Source of the DNA: a virus
IMG/VR virus record: IMGVR_UViG_3300017917_002605
Span: 1 to 46,470 of that record
Length of the DNA: 46,470 bases
Reading direction: 5' to 3' (one strand)
Shown: positions 21,761 to 29,369 of the stretch, in pieces
How positions within the stretch are numbered: position 1 is the first letter of the stretch
How the letters are laid out: each line of letters begins with the position of its first letter
Translations under genes and position numbers: made by a program
The notes under the pieces: generated by a model
What the model was told of the DNA's origin: nothing
What the model saw: only the letters and a program-made list of their open reading frames with translations
Database searches by the model: none

Positions 21761-22114
21761 ATGAATGATATGAATAAAGACGTTAATACTTTTATTGACG
21801 CATGTGAACAGATTCCATCGATAGAGAATGTTGAATTATACAAGAAATTGATTGAGGAAGAATATAAAGAATTCCTTGAAGCAATAGAATTAAATGATGA
21901 AGTTGAACAACTTGATGCCTGCATGGACATGATTTGGGTTATCCTAGGTTACTGTCGCATGAAAGGGTACAAGGTAGACCCAGCATGGGCAGAAGTTGCT
22001 CGTTCCAACCTTGCTAAGATTGACCCAACCACAGGCAAGGTTATCAAACGTCCTGACGGAAAAGTATTGAAGCCTGCCGACTGGACTCCCCCAAACCTAA
22101 CCGCCTTTGTTTAA
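21761..22114 (+). CDS. MazG-like nucleotide pyrophosphohydrolase
   Basis: 117 aa. The all-alpha NTP pyrophosphohydrolase pattern is visible: LYKKLIEEEYKEFLEAIELND (ExxE(x)nExxD metal site) with EQLDACMDMIWVILGYCRMKG as the second helix pair, then EVARSNLAKIDPTTGKVIKR. I recall this compact type in T4-like phages. Candidate role: clearing (d)NTPs or ppGpp-like nucleotides. It starts 9 bp after the tRNA with GGATTATTATG. Confidence 0.82.
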   Translation: MNDMNKDVNTFIDACEQIPSIENVELYKKLIEEEYKEFLEAIELNDEVEQLDACMDMIWVILGYCRMKGYKVDPAWAEVARSNLAKIDPTTGKVIKRPDGKVLKPADWTPPNLTAFV

Positions 22115-22135
22115 GGCAAACATCTAACATTGCTC

Positions 22136-22164
22136 TTGCCTTCTAACATTAGCGATGTTATAAT
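22136..22164 (+). promoter_or_regulatory. sigma70-type promoter in an 80-bp gap
   Basis: TTGCCT (22136-22141), 17-bp spacer, TATAAT (22159-22164) with extended TGT. A near-repeat TCTAACATTGC / TCTAACATTAGC (about 22123-22133 and 22142-22153) lies across the spacer and upstream, a possible regulator site. It precedes the 75-aa gene by 30 bp. Confidence 0.65.
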
Positions 22165-22194
22165 CATAAAACACTGTTACATTATTGAGGTATT

Positions 22195-22422
22195 ATGAAC
22201 ACAAGCAAACTCGCCAAGCAAATCGCCATCGAACACAAACTGTTTAGGGCTTATAAGTATGACCTTGCTCTACGTGAGTATGATGGTATGGTAGAGGTTT
22301 TGGGTTTGGTCGATGACCCAACTCAAGACATGAGTAGGTTTGAGGGTAGAGAAATGCTCTATCCTAAAAAGTGGGTGACCCTTGAGGTCCTCGACCCAAG
22401 TTACGAAGTAGAAAATGTATAA
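22195..22422 (+). CDS. 75-aa protein of unknown function
   Basis: ATG 22195 in the context GAGGTATTATG. Sequence: TSKLAKQIAIEHKLFRAYKY helix, then DLALREYDGMVEVLGLVDDP and KKWVTLEVLDPSYEVENV strands. No family recognised. It has its own sigma70-type promoter and overlaps the following 49-aa gene by 8 bp. Confidence 0.7.
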   Translation: MNTSKLAKQIAIEHKLFRAYKYDLALREYDGMVEVLGLVDDPTQDMSRFEGREMLYPKKWVTLEVLDPSYEVENV

Positions 22423-22564
22423 AGTAACTTATACTAAAGGCGGTAACTCCGCCTTTTCTCAATGGTTTGAAAGCTTCGCAGAAGCAGCAAAGTTTTCATT
22501 AGAACAAAAATTTATTATTGAAATTAAATATTATGACCCTGAAACTTATTACCTTCAAGACTAA
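22415..22564 (+). CDS. 49-aa protein of unknown function
   Basis: ATG 22415 to TAA 22562-22564. Reads YKVTYTKGGNSAFSQWFESF, then AEAAKFSLEQKFIIEIKYYD and PETYYLQD, a plausible beta-alpha-beta miniprotein that I recall in several T4-like phages as a short unknown. Both ends overlap neighbours (8 bp upstream, 32 bp with the Sm-like gene), consistent with translational coupling. Confidence 0.6.
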   Translation: MYKVTYTKGGNSAFSQWFESFAEAAKFSLEQKFIIEIKYYDPETYYLQD

Positions 22565-22838
22565 TCATACAATCTTAGGTGAAACAAACGAACAGACCGC
22601 TTTTGTTGAAGTGACAAAACCTGTTCAGGTTGTATCGATTCCACCTTCACCACAGAATCCTAATGGTGGTGTTGCGTTTGCTCCTTTTTTGGAATATTGT
22701 GATGAATTTAAGACAGGTATTCGAATTGAACGTTCAGATATCTTAACGATGACTACACCAGTCCGTGACCTTGAAAATCAATACAATCAAATTTTTGGCA
22801 GTGGCATTACGATTGCCTCTTCCATTCCAAAGATGTGA
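22533..22838 (+). CDS. Sm-like (LSm-fold) phage protein, second copy
   Basis: 101 aa from ATG 22533 (context AATATTATG; a TTG 15 bp upstream is unlikely). The pattern LKLITFKTNHTILGETNEQT, then FVEVTKPVQVVSIP, VAFAPFLEYCD, IERSDILTMTTPV and LENQYNQIFG follows the same order as the 1551-2018 protein, minus its acidic tail. It ends 12 bp before gp43. An LSm-type ring next to the polymerase gene and another next to the sigma factor gene suggests an RNA- or replication-linked role, but that is inference. Confidence 0.6.
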   Translation: MTLKLITFKTNHTILGETNEQTAFVEVTKPVQVVSIPPSPQNPNGGVAFAPFLEYCDEFKTGIRIERSDILTMTTPVRDLENQYNQIFGSGITIASSIPKM

Positions 22839-22844
22839 TATAAT
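22836..22844 (+). promoter_or_regulatory. Extended -10 element immediately before gp43
   Basis: TGATATAAT ends 6 bp before the gp43 ATG (22851). If used, the transcript would start at or within one base of the ATG. TTGCCT lies 20 bp upstream of the -10, which is too far for a regular -35. Confidence 0.4.
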
Positions 22845-22850
22845 AACTGA

Positions 22851-25394
22851 ATGAACTACTATACAAATGTTATTGCTCTAGGTAACAATGTTCTGTATCG
22901 TGGTGTCAAGGACGGTAGGCGAGTAAAACTGAAAATCGGTTACTCGCCTACTTTGTTTTTGCCTGCCAAGAAACAGGGTACCTATAAAACACTTCATGGT
23001 GAACCTCTTGAGCCCATGAAGTTCGAATCTATGCGTGAAGCTCGTGATTTTATTAAGAATTACGAAGACGTTGGTAATTTTAAAATTTACGGTCAAACAC
23101 GTTTTGAATACGCATTCATCGCTGAACAACACCCACAAATGGTTGAGTGGGACAAAGACCAAATTTCTGTTGGTGTAATCGATATTGAGGTTGGTTCAGA
23201 GAATGGTTTTCCTGACCCATACAAGGCATACGAACCAATCACCGCAATTTGTTTGAAGTATGTTAACGGTCAAACTTATGTTTGGGGTTGTGGTGACTTC
23301 AACAACTACGATGACAACGTTACCTATTTCAAGTGTAAAGATGAATACACGTTGATGCAACGTTTCATTGAGCATTGGCAAACAGATTGTCCTGATATTA
23401 TCACCGGTTGGAACATCAAGTTCTTTGATATTCCCTATCTGTGTAATCGTTTTGAGAAACTTGGTGGTGAAGATTACAAGAAGAAACTTTCTCCTTGGAG
23501 TCTTATCAACGAACGTAAAGTTGTTGCAATGGGTAAAGAAAACATTGCATACGAATTGCTTGGTTGTGCCACACTTGATTACATTGAACTGTACCGCTGG
23601 TATGCGCCAGGTGGTAAGTCACAAGAATCTTATCGCCTTGATAACATTGCCAACGTTGAGATTGGTGAAAACAAATTGTCGTATGATGAATATGACAACC
23701 TGCATCAACTCTATCGTTTGAACTATCAAAAGTTTATTGAATACAACATCAAAGACGTTGAACTGATTCTCCGCCTTGATGACAAGTTAAAGTTGCTTGA
23801 ATTGGCAATGACTCTTGCATATGACACAAAGACAAACTACGAAGATGTGTTTGCTCAAACTCGTATGTGGGATTCAATGACATATGCGTATCTGCTTGAG
23901 AAAAACATTATTGTTCCTCCACGTGTGGTGCAGAGCAAGAATGCCGCATTCGAAGGCGCATATGTTAAAGAACCTCAGGTCGGTATGCACAATTGGGTTG
24001 CATCATTCGACTTGAACAGTCTGTATCCTCACCTGATGATGCAGTATAATATTTCGCCTGAAACATTGATTGAACCTGAAGATTACACCGATGAAATGCG
24101 GCAGATTCTTTCACAAGGTGTTTCCGTTGATAGCATGTTGTCAAAGAAAATTGACACAAGTAAATTGACTGGTGCAACCTTGACTCCTAACGGTCAATTC
24201 TTCCGTACTGACAAGTGTGGTTTCCTACCTCAGATGTTGGAAGACATGTATGAAGACCGTAAGAAGTTTAAGAAGATGATGTTGTCGGCGAAACAAGAGT
24301 ATGAAAAAGAACACGACCCAACCAAAAAGTATGAAATTGAAAAGCGAATTGCAAGATTCAACAATCTTCAGTTGGCAAAGAAAGTATCTCTGAACAGTGC
24401 CTATGGTGCTCTTGGTTCTCAATACTTCCGTTTTTATGATTTGCGAATGGCATTGGGTGTAACTACAGCCGGTCAGTTGTCTATTCGGTGGATTGAACAC
24501 AAACTTAATCGATACATGAATGACCTATTGAAAACGGAAGATGATTATGTTATCGCCTCAGACACAGATTCGATTTATCTTAAGCTTGGTCCGCTTGTTG
24601 AAAAGGTGTATGGAGATGGAGGTAAAGTATCGCTGCCAGGAACCAAAGTCATCGAATTCATGGACCGTGTATGCGAAGACAAGATTCAACCTTATATCGA
24701 TTCAAGTTATCAGGAACTTGCTACGTATGTTCATGCGTACAAACAAAAAATGCAAATGAAACGTGAAGCCTTGGCAGACAAAGGTATCTGGACTGCCAAG
24801 AAACGTTACATCATGCATGTGTATAACAACGAAGGTGTTCAGTATGAAACACCCGATATCAAGGTCATGGGTCTTGAAATGGTCAAGTCTTCAACTCCAT
24901 CCGTCATTCGTGACAAGATGAAAGAGTTGATTGCTTTGATTTTGCGAAGTGACGAAACACGTGTGCAGGAGTTCATTGCTGATTTCCGTGATGCGTTTAA
25001 GAAGTTGCCACCTGAAGAAATTAGTTTCCCACGTGGTCTGAATGGTTTGAAAGAGTATTCTGATTCAGCAATGTTGTATAAGAAAGGCACACCTATTCAT
25101 GTTAAGGGTGCCATCATTTACAATCATCACCTGAAACAGTTGGGTCTTGACAAGAAATATCCTTTGATTCAGGAAGGTGAGAAGTTGAAATTCACCTATC
25201 TGAAACAGCCGAACATCTTCAAAGATACCGTGATTTCATATCCTTCTCGTTTGCCACCAGAATTCGGTATTCATCAGTATGTTGACTATGATACCCAATT
25301 TGACAAGGCATTCCTTGACCCGGTTAAGATTATTCTTGACTGCATCGGTTGGAACCATGAGAAGGTAAATTCGCTTGAATCGTTCTTTGGTTGA
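22851..25394 (+). CDS. 43: Family B DNA polymerase gp43
   Basis: 847 aa with an intact proofreading domain: Exo I GVIDIEVG (D111, E113) and Exo II DIITGWNIKFFDIPYL. Polymerase motif A FDLNSLYPHLMM (~386), motif B LAKKVSLNSAYGALG and motif C SDTDSIYL (D571, D573), then the KKRYIMHV thumb-side motif. The C-terminal SLESFFG fits a clamp-binding tail. Slightly shorter than T4 gp43 (898). Uninterrupted, with no intein or intron. Confidence 0.97.
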   Translation: MNYYTNVIALGNNVLYRGVKDGRRVKLKIGYSPTLFLPAKKQGTYKTLHGEPLEPMKFESMREARDFIKNYEDVGNFKIYGQTRFEYAFIAEQHPQMVEWDKDQISVGVIDIEVGSENGFPDPYKAYEPITAICLKYVNGQTYVWGCGDFNNYDDNVTYFKCKDEYTLMQRFIEHWQTDCPDIITGWNIKFFDIPYLCNRFEKLGGEDYKKKLSPWSLINERKVVAMGKENIAYELLGCATLDYIELYRWYAPGGKSQESYRLDNIANVEIGENKLSYDEYDNLHQLYRLNYQKFIEYNIKDVELILRLDDKLKLLELAMTLAYDTKTNYEDVFAQTRMWDSMTYAYLLEKNIIVPPRVVQSKNAAFEGAYVKEPQVGMHNWVASFDLNSLYPHLMMQYNISPETLIEPEDYTDEMRQILSQGVSVDSMLSKKIDTSKLTGATLTPNGQFFRTDKCGFLPQMLEDMYEDRKKFKKMMLSAKQEYEKEHDPTKKYEIEKRIARFNNLQLAKKVSLNSAYGALGSQYFRFYDLRMALGVTTAGQLSIRWIEHKLNRYMNDLLKTEDDYVIASDTDSIYLKLGPLVEKVYGDGGKVSLPGTKVIEFMDRVCEDKIQPYIDSSYQELATYVHAYKQKMQMKREALADKGIWTAKKRYIMHVYNNEGVQYETPDIKVMGLEMVKSSTPSVIRDKMKELIALILRSDETRVQEFIADFRDAFKKLPPEEISFPRGLNGLKEYSDSAMLYKKGTPIHVKGAIIYNHHLKQLGLDKKYPLIQEGEKLKFTYLKQPNIFKDTVISYPSRLPPEFGIHQYVDYDTQFDKAFLDPVKIILDCIGWNHEKVNSLESFFG

Positions 25395-25434
25395 GTACCC
25401 GAATACTAGATATAAGATAGACAAAGGAGTTATT

Positions 25435-26499
25435 ATGAGTTTGCTTGAAAAATTGAAGAAGAACACCACAATCAAAGACTCTGCCATCCTGGCAAAGTCC
25501 AAATTCTTCTCTGAAAAAGACAGTGTGCCTACACCAGTACCCATGGTGAACGTTGCACTTTCTGGTCGCCTTGATGGTGGCCTGACACCAGGACTTACTA
25601 TGTGGGCAGGTCCTTCCAAACACTTCAAGACTGCATTCAGTTTGTTGATGGCAAAGTCCTATATGGACAAGTATCCTGATGCCGTGATGTTGTTCTATGA
25701 TTCTGAGTTTGGTACTCCAATCAAATATTTTGAAACATTCAACATCGATATGGACCGTGTTCTGCATACACCTCTTACCGATATTGAACAGTTGAAGTTT
25801 GATATCATGCAACAGTTACAAGAAATCAATCGTGGTGATAAACTAATCATCGTGCTTGATTCTATCGGTAACTTGGCATCCAAGAAAGAAGTTGAAGATG
25901 CACTTGAAGGCAAATCAGTTGCTGATATGTCACGTGCTAAACAAGTTAAGTCCTTGTTCCGTATGGTGACACCACACCTGACCTTGAAGAATATTCCTAT
26001 GGTCGTTGTCAACCACACTTACAAAGAAATCGGTATGTTCCCGAAAGATATTGTTGGTGGCGGCACAGGTTCTTATTACTCTGCTGACAACATCTACATT
26101 CTTGGTCGCCAACAAGAGAAAGATGGTACCGAGATTACTGGTTACAACTTCATTATCAACGTTGAGAAGTCACGTTACGTAAAAGAGAAGTCAAAGATTC
26201 CAGTCAGTGTTTCTTTTGAAGGTGGTATCAACAAGTATTCTGGTCTGCTTGACATTGCACTTGATGGTGGTTTTGTTACCAAACCAAGCAATGGTTGGTA
26301 CGCAAAGGTCGACCGAAACACCGGTGAAATCGGTGACAAGAAACGTTTTGTCGATACTCAGACGGCAGATTTTATGGAGCCTTTATTGGCAAGTGAAGAA
26401 TTTAAAGATTACGTGAGAGACAAATATGCTATCGCTTATGGCTCGATTATGGGAGAAACTCCTGTTCTGGAAGCAACCGCAGATGAAAACGCCGATTGA
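25435..26499 (+). CDS. uvsX: UvsX recombinase (RecA-like)
   Basis: 354 aa. Walker A GPSKHFKT (59-66; T4 GPSKSFKS), AVMLFYDSEFGTP, Walker B LIIVLDSIGNL, MVVVNHTY and an IVGGGTGSYYSADNIYILGR loop 2 region. The start ATG 25435 has a good ribosome site (AAAGGAGTTATTATG); the ORF extends 60 bp upstream to a TTG, which is rejected. It performs strand exchange with UvsY and gp32 in recombination-dependent replication. Follows gp43 by 40 bp. Confidence 0.96.
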   Translation: MSLLEKLKKNTTIKDSAILAKSKFFSEKDSVPTPVPMVNVALSGRLDGGLTPGLTMWAGPSKHFKTAFSLLMAKSYMDKYPDAVMLFYDSEFGTPIKYFETFNIDMDRVLHTPLTDIEQLKFDIMQQLQEINRGDKLIIVLDSIGNLASKKEVEDALEGKSVADMSRAKQVKSLFRMVTPHLTLKNIPMVVVNHTYKEIGMFPKDIVGGGTGSYYSADNIYILGRQQEKDGTEITGYNFIINVEKSRYVKEKSKIPVSVSFEGGINKYSGLLDIALDGGFVTKPSNGWYAKVDRNTGEIGDKKRFVDTQTADFMEPLLASEEFKDYVRDKYAIAYGSIMGETPVLEATADENAD

Positions 26500-26806
26500 A
26501 TTTGAGGACTATGAACTGGTAGACTTTAAGGATTCATCCGTAACTGGTGTTGAAATCCTTAAAGGCAAATACAAAGGTGTCATTTATCATTATACCGGTG
26601 CAAGGGTTCTACAGGAAGAACCTTTGCCTAGGTTACAATTCGCTTATGTCATCGTAGATTCAGGCACACATGATACAGAGAGCTTGGAAAACGATGATGA
26701 ATTTGTTACAATGCTAGGTGACATCCTAACAAATATATTGACCAACGAAGCGGATTATAATGAATCGTTTAGAGCTCTCAATTCTAAAGAACCTGATTTA
26801 CAATGA
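26483..26806 (+). CDS. Unknown protein between uvsX and gp41
   Basis: 107 aa from ATG 26483, overlapping uvsX by 17 bp and gp41 by 47 bp in other frames. The sequence is acidic: EFEDYELVDFKDSSVTGVEI, LKGKYKGVIYHYTGARVLQE, LQFAYVIVDSGTHD and a helical GDILTNILTNE end. The small beta-sandwich-like pattern is one I have seen in the same place in T4-like marine phages, without a function. The double overlap is unusual, but reading is uninterrupted and codon use is normal. Confidence 0.75.
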   Translation: MKTPIEFEDYELVDFKDSSVTGVEILKGKYKGVIYHYTGARVLQEEPLPRLQFAYVIVDSGTHDTESLENDDEFVTMLGDILTNILTNEADYNESFRALNSKEPDLQ

Positions 26807-28166
26807 AGACTATGCGAGGAAGGTTATGCCCTTCCTCAAGTCTGATTACTTCAACGATAACAACGAACGTGTTATTTTCAATGAAGTAAAACAATTCATT
26901 GAGAAGTATAACAAGTTGCCTACACATGAGGCGCTTGTTATTAATTTTACCGAATCTAAGAATCATACTGATGAGCAGGTAAAAACTGCCATCACTACTC
27001 TTAAAGAAATCGATGACAATAGAAATCAACCAACTGAAACAGAATGGTTGACTGAACAAACAGAAAAGTTTTGTCAAGACCGTGCGTTGTATAACGCAAT
27101 CATGGAATCTGTTTCTATTCTGGATGAAAAGAACAAATCACCGAAAAGTAAAGGTGAAATTCCTAAGTTGTTGGCTGATGCACTTGGTGTTTCTTTTGAC
27201 CAGAATATCGGTCACGATTACACACAAGATTTCGAATCTCGTTACGATTTCTACCATCGTAAAGAGACAAAGATTCCTTTTGACCTAGAATTCTTCAACA
27301 AAATTACCAAAGGCGGTCTGCCAGCAAAAACTCTGAACATCGCTTTGGCTGGTACCGGTGTTGGTAAATCTTTGTTCATGTGTCACGTGGCTGCATCTTG
27401 TTTGGCACAAGGCAAGAATGTTTTGTATATCTCCCTTGAAATGGCCGAAGAACGTATCGCTGAACGTATCGATGCCAATCTTTTGAACATCACAATGGAT
27501 GATTTGCACAGTATTCCTCGTTCTGATTATGAACGTAAATTCGGTGCTCTGAAAAACAAAACACATGGCAAACTAATCATCAAAGAATATCCGACTGCAA
27601 GTGCTGGCGCAATGCACTTCCGTGCTTTGTTGAATGAACTGCATCTGAAGAAAAACTTCAGACCAGATATCATTATGATTGACTACTTGAACATCTGTTG
27701 TTCCAGTAGAATGAAACCTGGTAACTCTGTGAACAGTTACACATACATCAAGGCGATTGCTGAAGAACTGCGTGGTCTTGCTGTTGAATTCAACGTGCCT
27801 ATTGTTTCTGCAACACAGACAACTCGTAGTGGTTATTCCAACTCTGATGTTGACCTGACCGATACATCTGAATCGTTTGGTCTTCCTGCAACTGCTGACT
27901 TTATGTTTGCGTTGATTAGTACAGAAGAACTTGAACAACTTGGTCAGATTATGGTCAAGCAGTTGAAGAATCGATATGGTGACCCCAACTTTAACAAGAA
28001 GTTTGTTGTTGGTATCGACAGGTCTAAAATGAGATTGTATGATGCTGAACAATCAGCACAAGTCGATATCTCTGATTCAGGTCAAGATATTCCCGATAAA
28101 CCTTTGAATACGTTTGGTGACAGAGAACGTGCTCGTGTTAAAAAGTTTGATGGATTTAAAGTATGA
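26760..28166 (+). CDS. 41: Replicative helicase gp41 (DnaB-like)
   Basis: 468 aa, as in T4 gp41 (475). Walker A AGTGVGKS (197-204), VLYISLEMAEERIAERIDAN, Walker B DIIMIDYLNIC, PIVSATQTTRSG and a LKNRYGDPNFNKKFVVGIDR end. The N-terminal 110 residues form the primase-interacting helical domain. It unwinds DNA at the fork with the gp61 primase, which is not in this window. Overlaps the 2OG oxygenase by 4 bp. Confidence 0.95.
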   Translation: MNRLELSILKNLIYNEDYARKVMPFLKSDYFNDNNERVIFNEVKQFIEKYNKLPTHEALVINFTESKNHTDEQVKTAITTLKEIDDNRNQPTETEWLTEQTEKFCQDRALYNAIMESVSILDEKNKSPKSKGEIPKLLADALGVSFDQNIGHDYTQDFESRYDFYHRKETKIPFDLEFFNKITKGGLPAKTLNIALAGTGVGKSLFMCHVAASCLAQGKNVLYISLEMAEERIAERIDANLLNITMDDLHSIPRSDYERKFGALKNKTHGKLIIKEYPTASAGAMHFRALLNELHLKKNFRPDIIMIDYLNICCSSRMKPGNSVNSYTYIKAIAEELRGLAVEFNVPIVSATQTTRSGYSNSDVDLTDTSESFGLPATADFMFALISTEELEQLGQIMVKQLKNRYGDPNFNKKFVVGIDRSKMRLYDAEQSAQVDISDSGQDIPDKPLNTFGDRERARVKKFDGFKV

Positions 28167-28726
28167 AACATTATGTCACCGTCTTCCCTAATGTATGGGA
28201 CAAAGATTACTGCAAATCACTAATTGACCGTTTTGAGAAGAACACAAGTCAACATGTAGATACTTTTCTTGAAGGTCATAGACACTTCACTGAAATTACT
28301 ATTTCACAATATCCTGACTGGCAAGATGTACATGATAAAATTTTAACTGATGCTCAACGTGCATTGTTGCCATATAAACAACAACATGAAATTGATGACA
28401 AGGCTTGGCCAGAGAAACTAGGTTTTGAAATGTTTCGCATGAAACGTTATTTGCCAAATGGTCTGGATGAATTTGCTCACCATGTGGATGTAGGCAACTA
28501 TCAATCAGCACGAAGGTTCATGGTGTTCTTTTGGTATCTAAATGATGTTGCCGAGGGTGGTGAAACAACTTTCGAATACAACAGAAATGCCGAACCGTGG
28601 GCAGTTGTAACACCTGAAACAGGTAAGATGTTGATGTTCCCACCACTTTGGCCTTGGGGACACACTGGCAGAAAACCAATTTCTGGACCAAAATACATTA
28701 TTGGCGGATACCTGCACTACGTATGA
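28163..28726 (+). CDS. 2-oxoglutarate/Fe(II) oxygenase (prolyl 4-hydroxylase type)
   Basis: 187 aa. The iron site is HHVD (H107, D109) plus PLWPWGHTG (H167); K177 in GPKYIIGGY is the expected 2OG-binding residue, and GGETTF marks the core strand. These are common in T4-like aquatic phages, with proposed protein or nucleic-acid hydroxylation. Overlap with gp41 places it in the replication operon. Confidence 0.92.
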   Translation: MKHYVTVFPNVWDKDYCKSLIDRFEKNTSQHVDTFLEGHRHFTEITISQYPDWQDVHDKILTDAQRALLPYKQQHEIDDKAWPEKLGFEMFRMKRYLPNGLDEFAHHVDVGNYQSARRFMVFFWYLNDVAEGGETTFEYNRNAEPWAVVTPETGKMLMFPPLWPWGHTGRKPISGPKYIIGGYLHYV

Positions 28727-28728
28727 GC

Positions 28729-28757
28729 TTGCCAAGTAAAAGATTTTGTGTTATAAT
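28729..28757 (+). promoter_or_regulatory. sigma70-type promoter giving a leaderless mRNA
   Basis: TTGCCA (28729-28734), 17-bp spacer, extended TGT and TATAAT (28752-28757). The next ATG (28764) lies exactly where transcription should start. Confidence 0.7.
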
Positions 28758-28763
28758 AGTCAC

Positions 28764-29369
28764 ATGAAACATAAAACTCTTTACAAAAAACTGGCTGCAT
28801 TTGCCCCTAAGTTTTACGGTGAGAAAACTATGGGGCAAATTATGTATTGGGTTCGCAAAATGTTGAAACCCCATGGTGTAAAAGTTAATCGTATAATCGA
28901 TAAAACAAATACAGCATTAAGTGCTTTCACGGTTGGTGGTTTCTATGACCCATACCATGAATTTGATGAAGCAGATATTGAAATGTATTTGGTGTTTAAT
29001 GAATGCGAAAGAGATAATGCATTCTTTTTTGATGAAGAAACCACCGATATATTAATCAATGAATTGTTTATCACATTATCGCATGAGAAAAGACACAAGT
29101 ATCAATTTAGAAAACGTGGTCAAAATTACGGTGCAAAATATAAATGCAAAGTAACCGATGAAAATCTGAAACAACAATTAGAATATTATGGTGACTCAGA
29201 TGAAATTGATTCTTATGCTATTGAACATGTTTTAGAATTACAATTACATAAAGCAACTGAAGTAACCACACGTGATAAGTATCGTGAATTGTTTGCTAAA
29301 TATGACCCTAAGATTTACAATAAGTTTTTGAAGAAGTATTATAAGTTTAATCAACAAATTATATTATGA
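28764..29369 (+). CDS. Putative HExxH metallopeptidase-like protein
   Basis: 201 aa from ATG 28764 (a start 18 bp upstream would include the -10 element). LFITLSHEKRHKYQFRKRG contains HEKRH (H107-E108-H111), the HExxH zinc motif, and SDEIDSYAIEH (E147) 36 residues later could give the third ligand, as in gluzincin-like enzymes. The first half (FGG-YDPYHEFDEADIEMYLVFN) is a mixed alpha-beta region. I recall similar proteins in T4-like phages. Peptidase activity is not proven; overlaps the next gene by 4 bp. Confidence 0.65.
   Translation: MKHKTLYKKLAAFAPKFYGEKTMGQIMYWVRKMLKPHGVKVNRIIDKTNTALSAFTVGGFYDPYHEFDEADIEMYLVFNECERDNAFFFDEETTDILINELFITLSHEKRHKYQFRKRGQNYGAKYKCKVTDENLKQQLEYYGDSDEIDSYAIEHVLELQLHKATEVTTRDKYRELFAKYDPKIYNKFLKKYYKFNQQIIL

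Noticed and set aside
22851-25394. Intron, intein or split in gp43
   Set aside because: The frame is continuous through all exonuclease and polymerase motifs.
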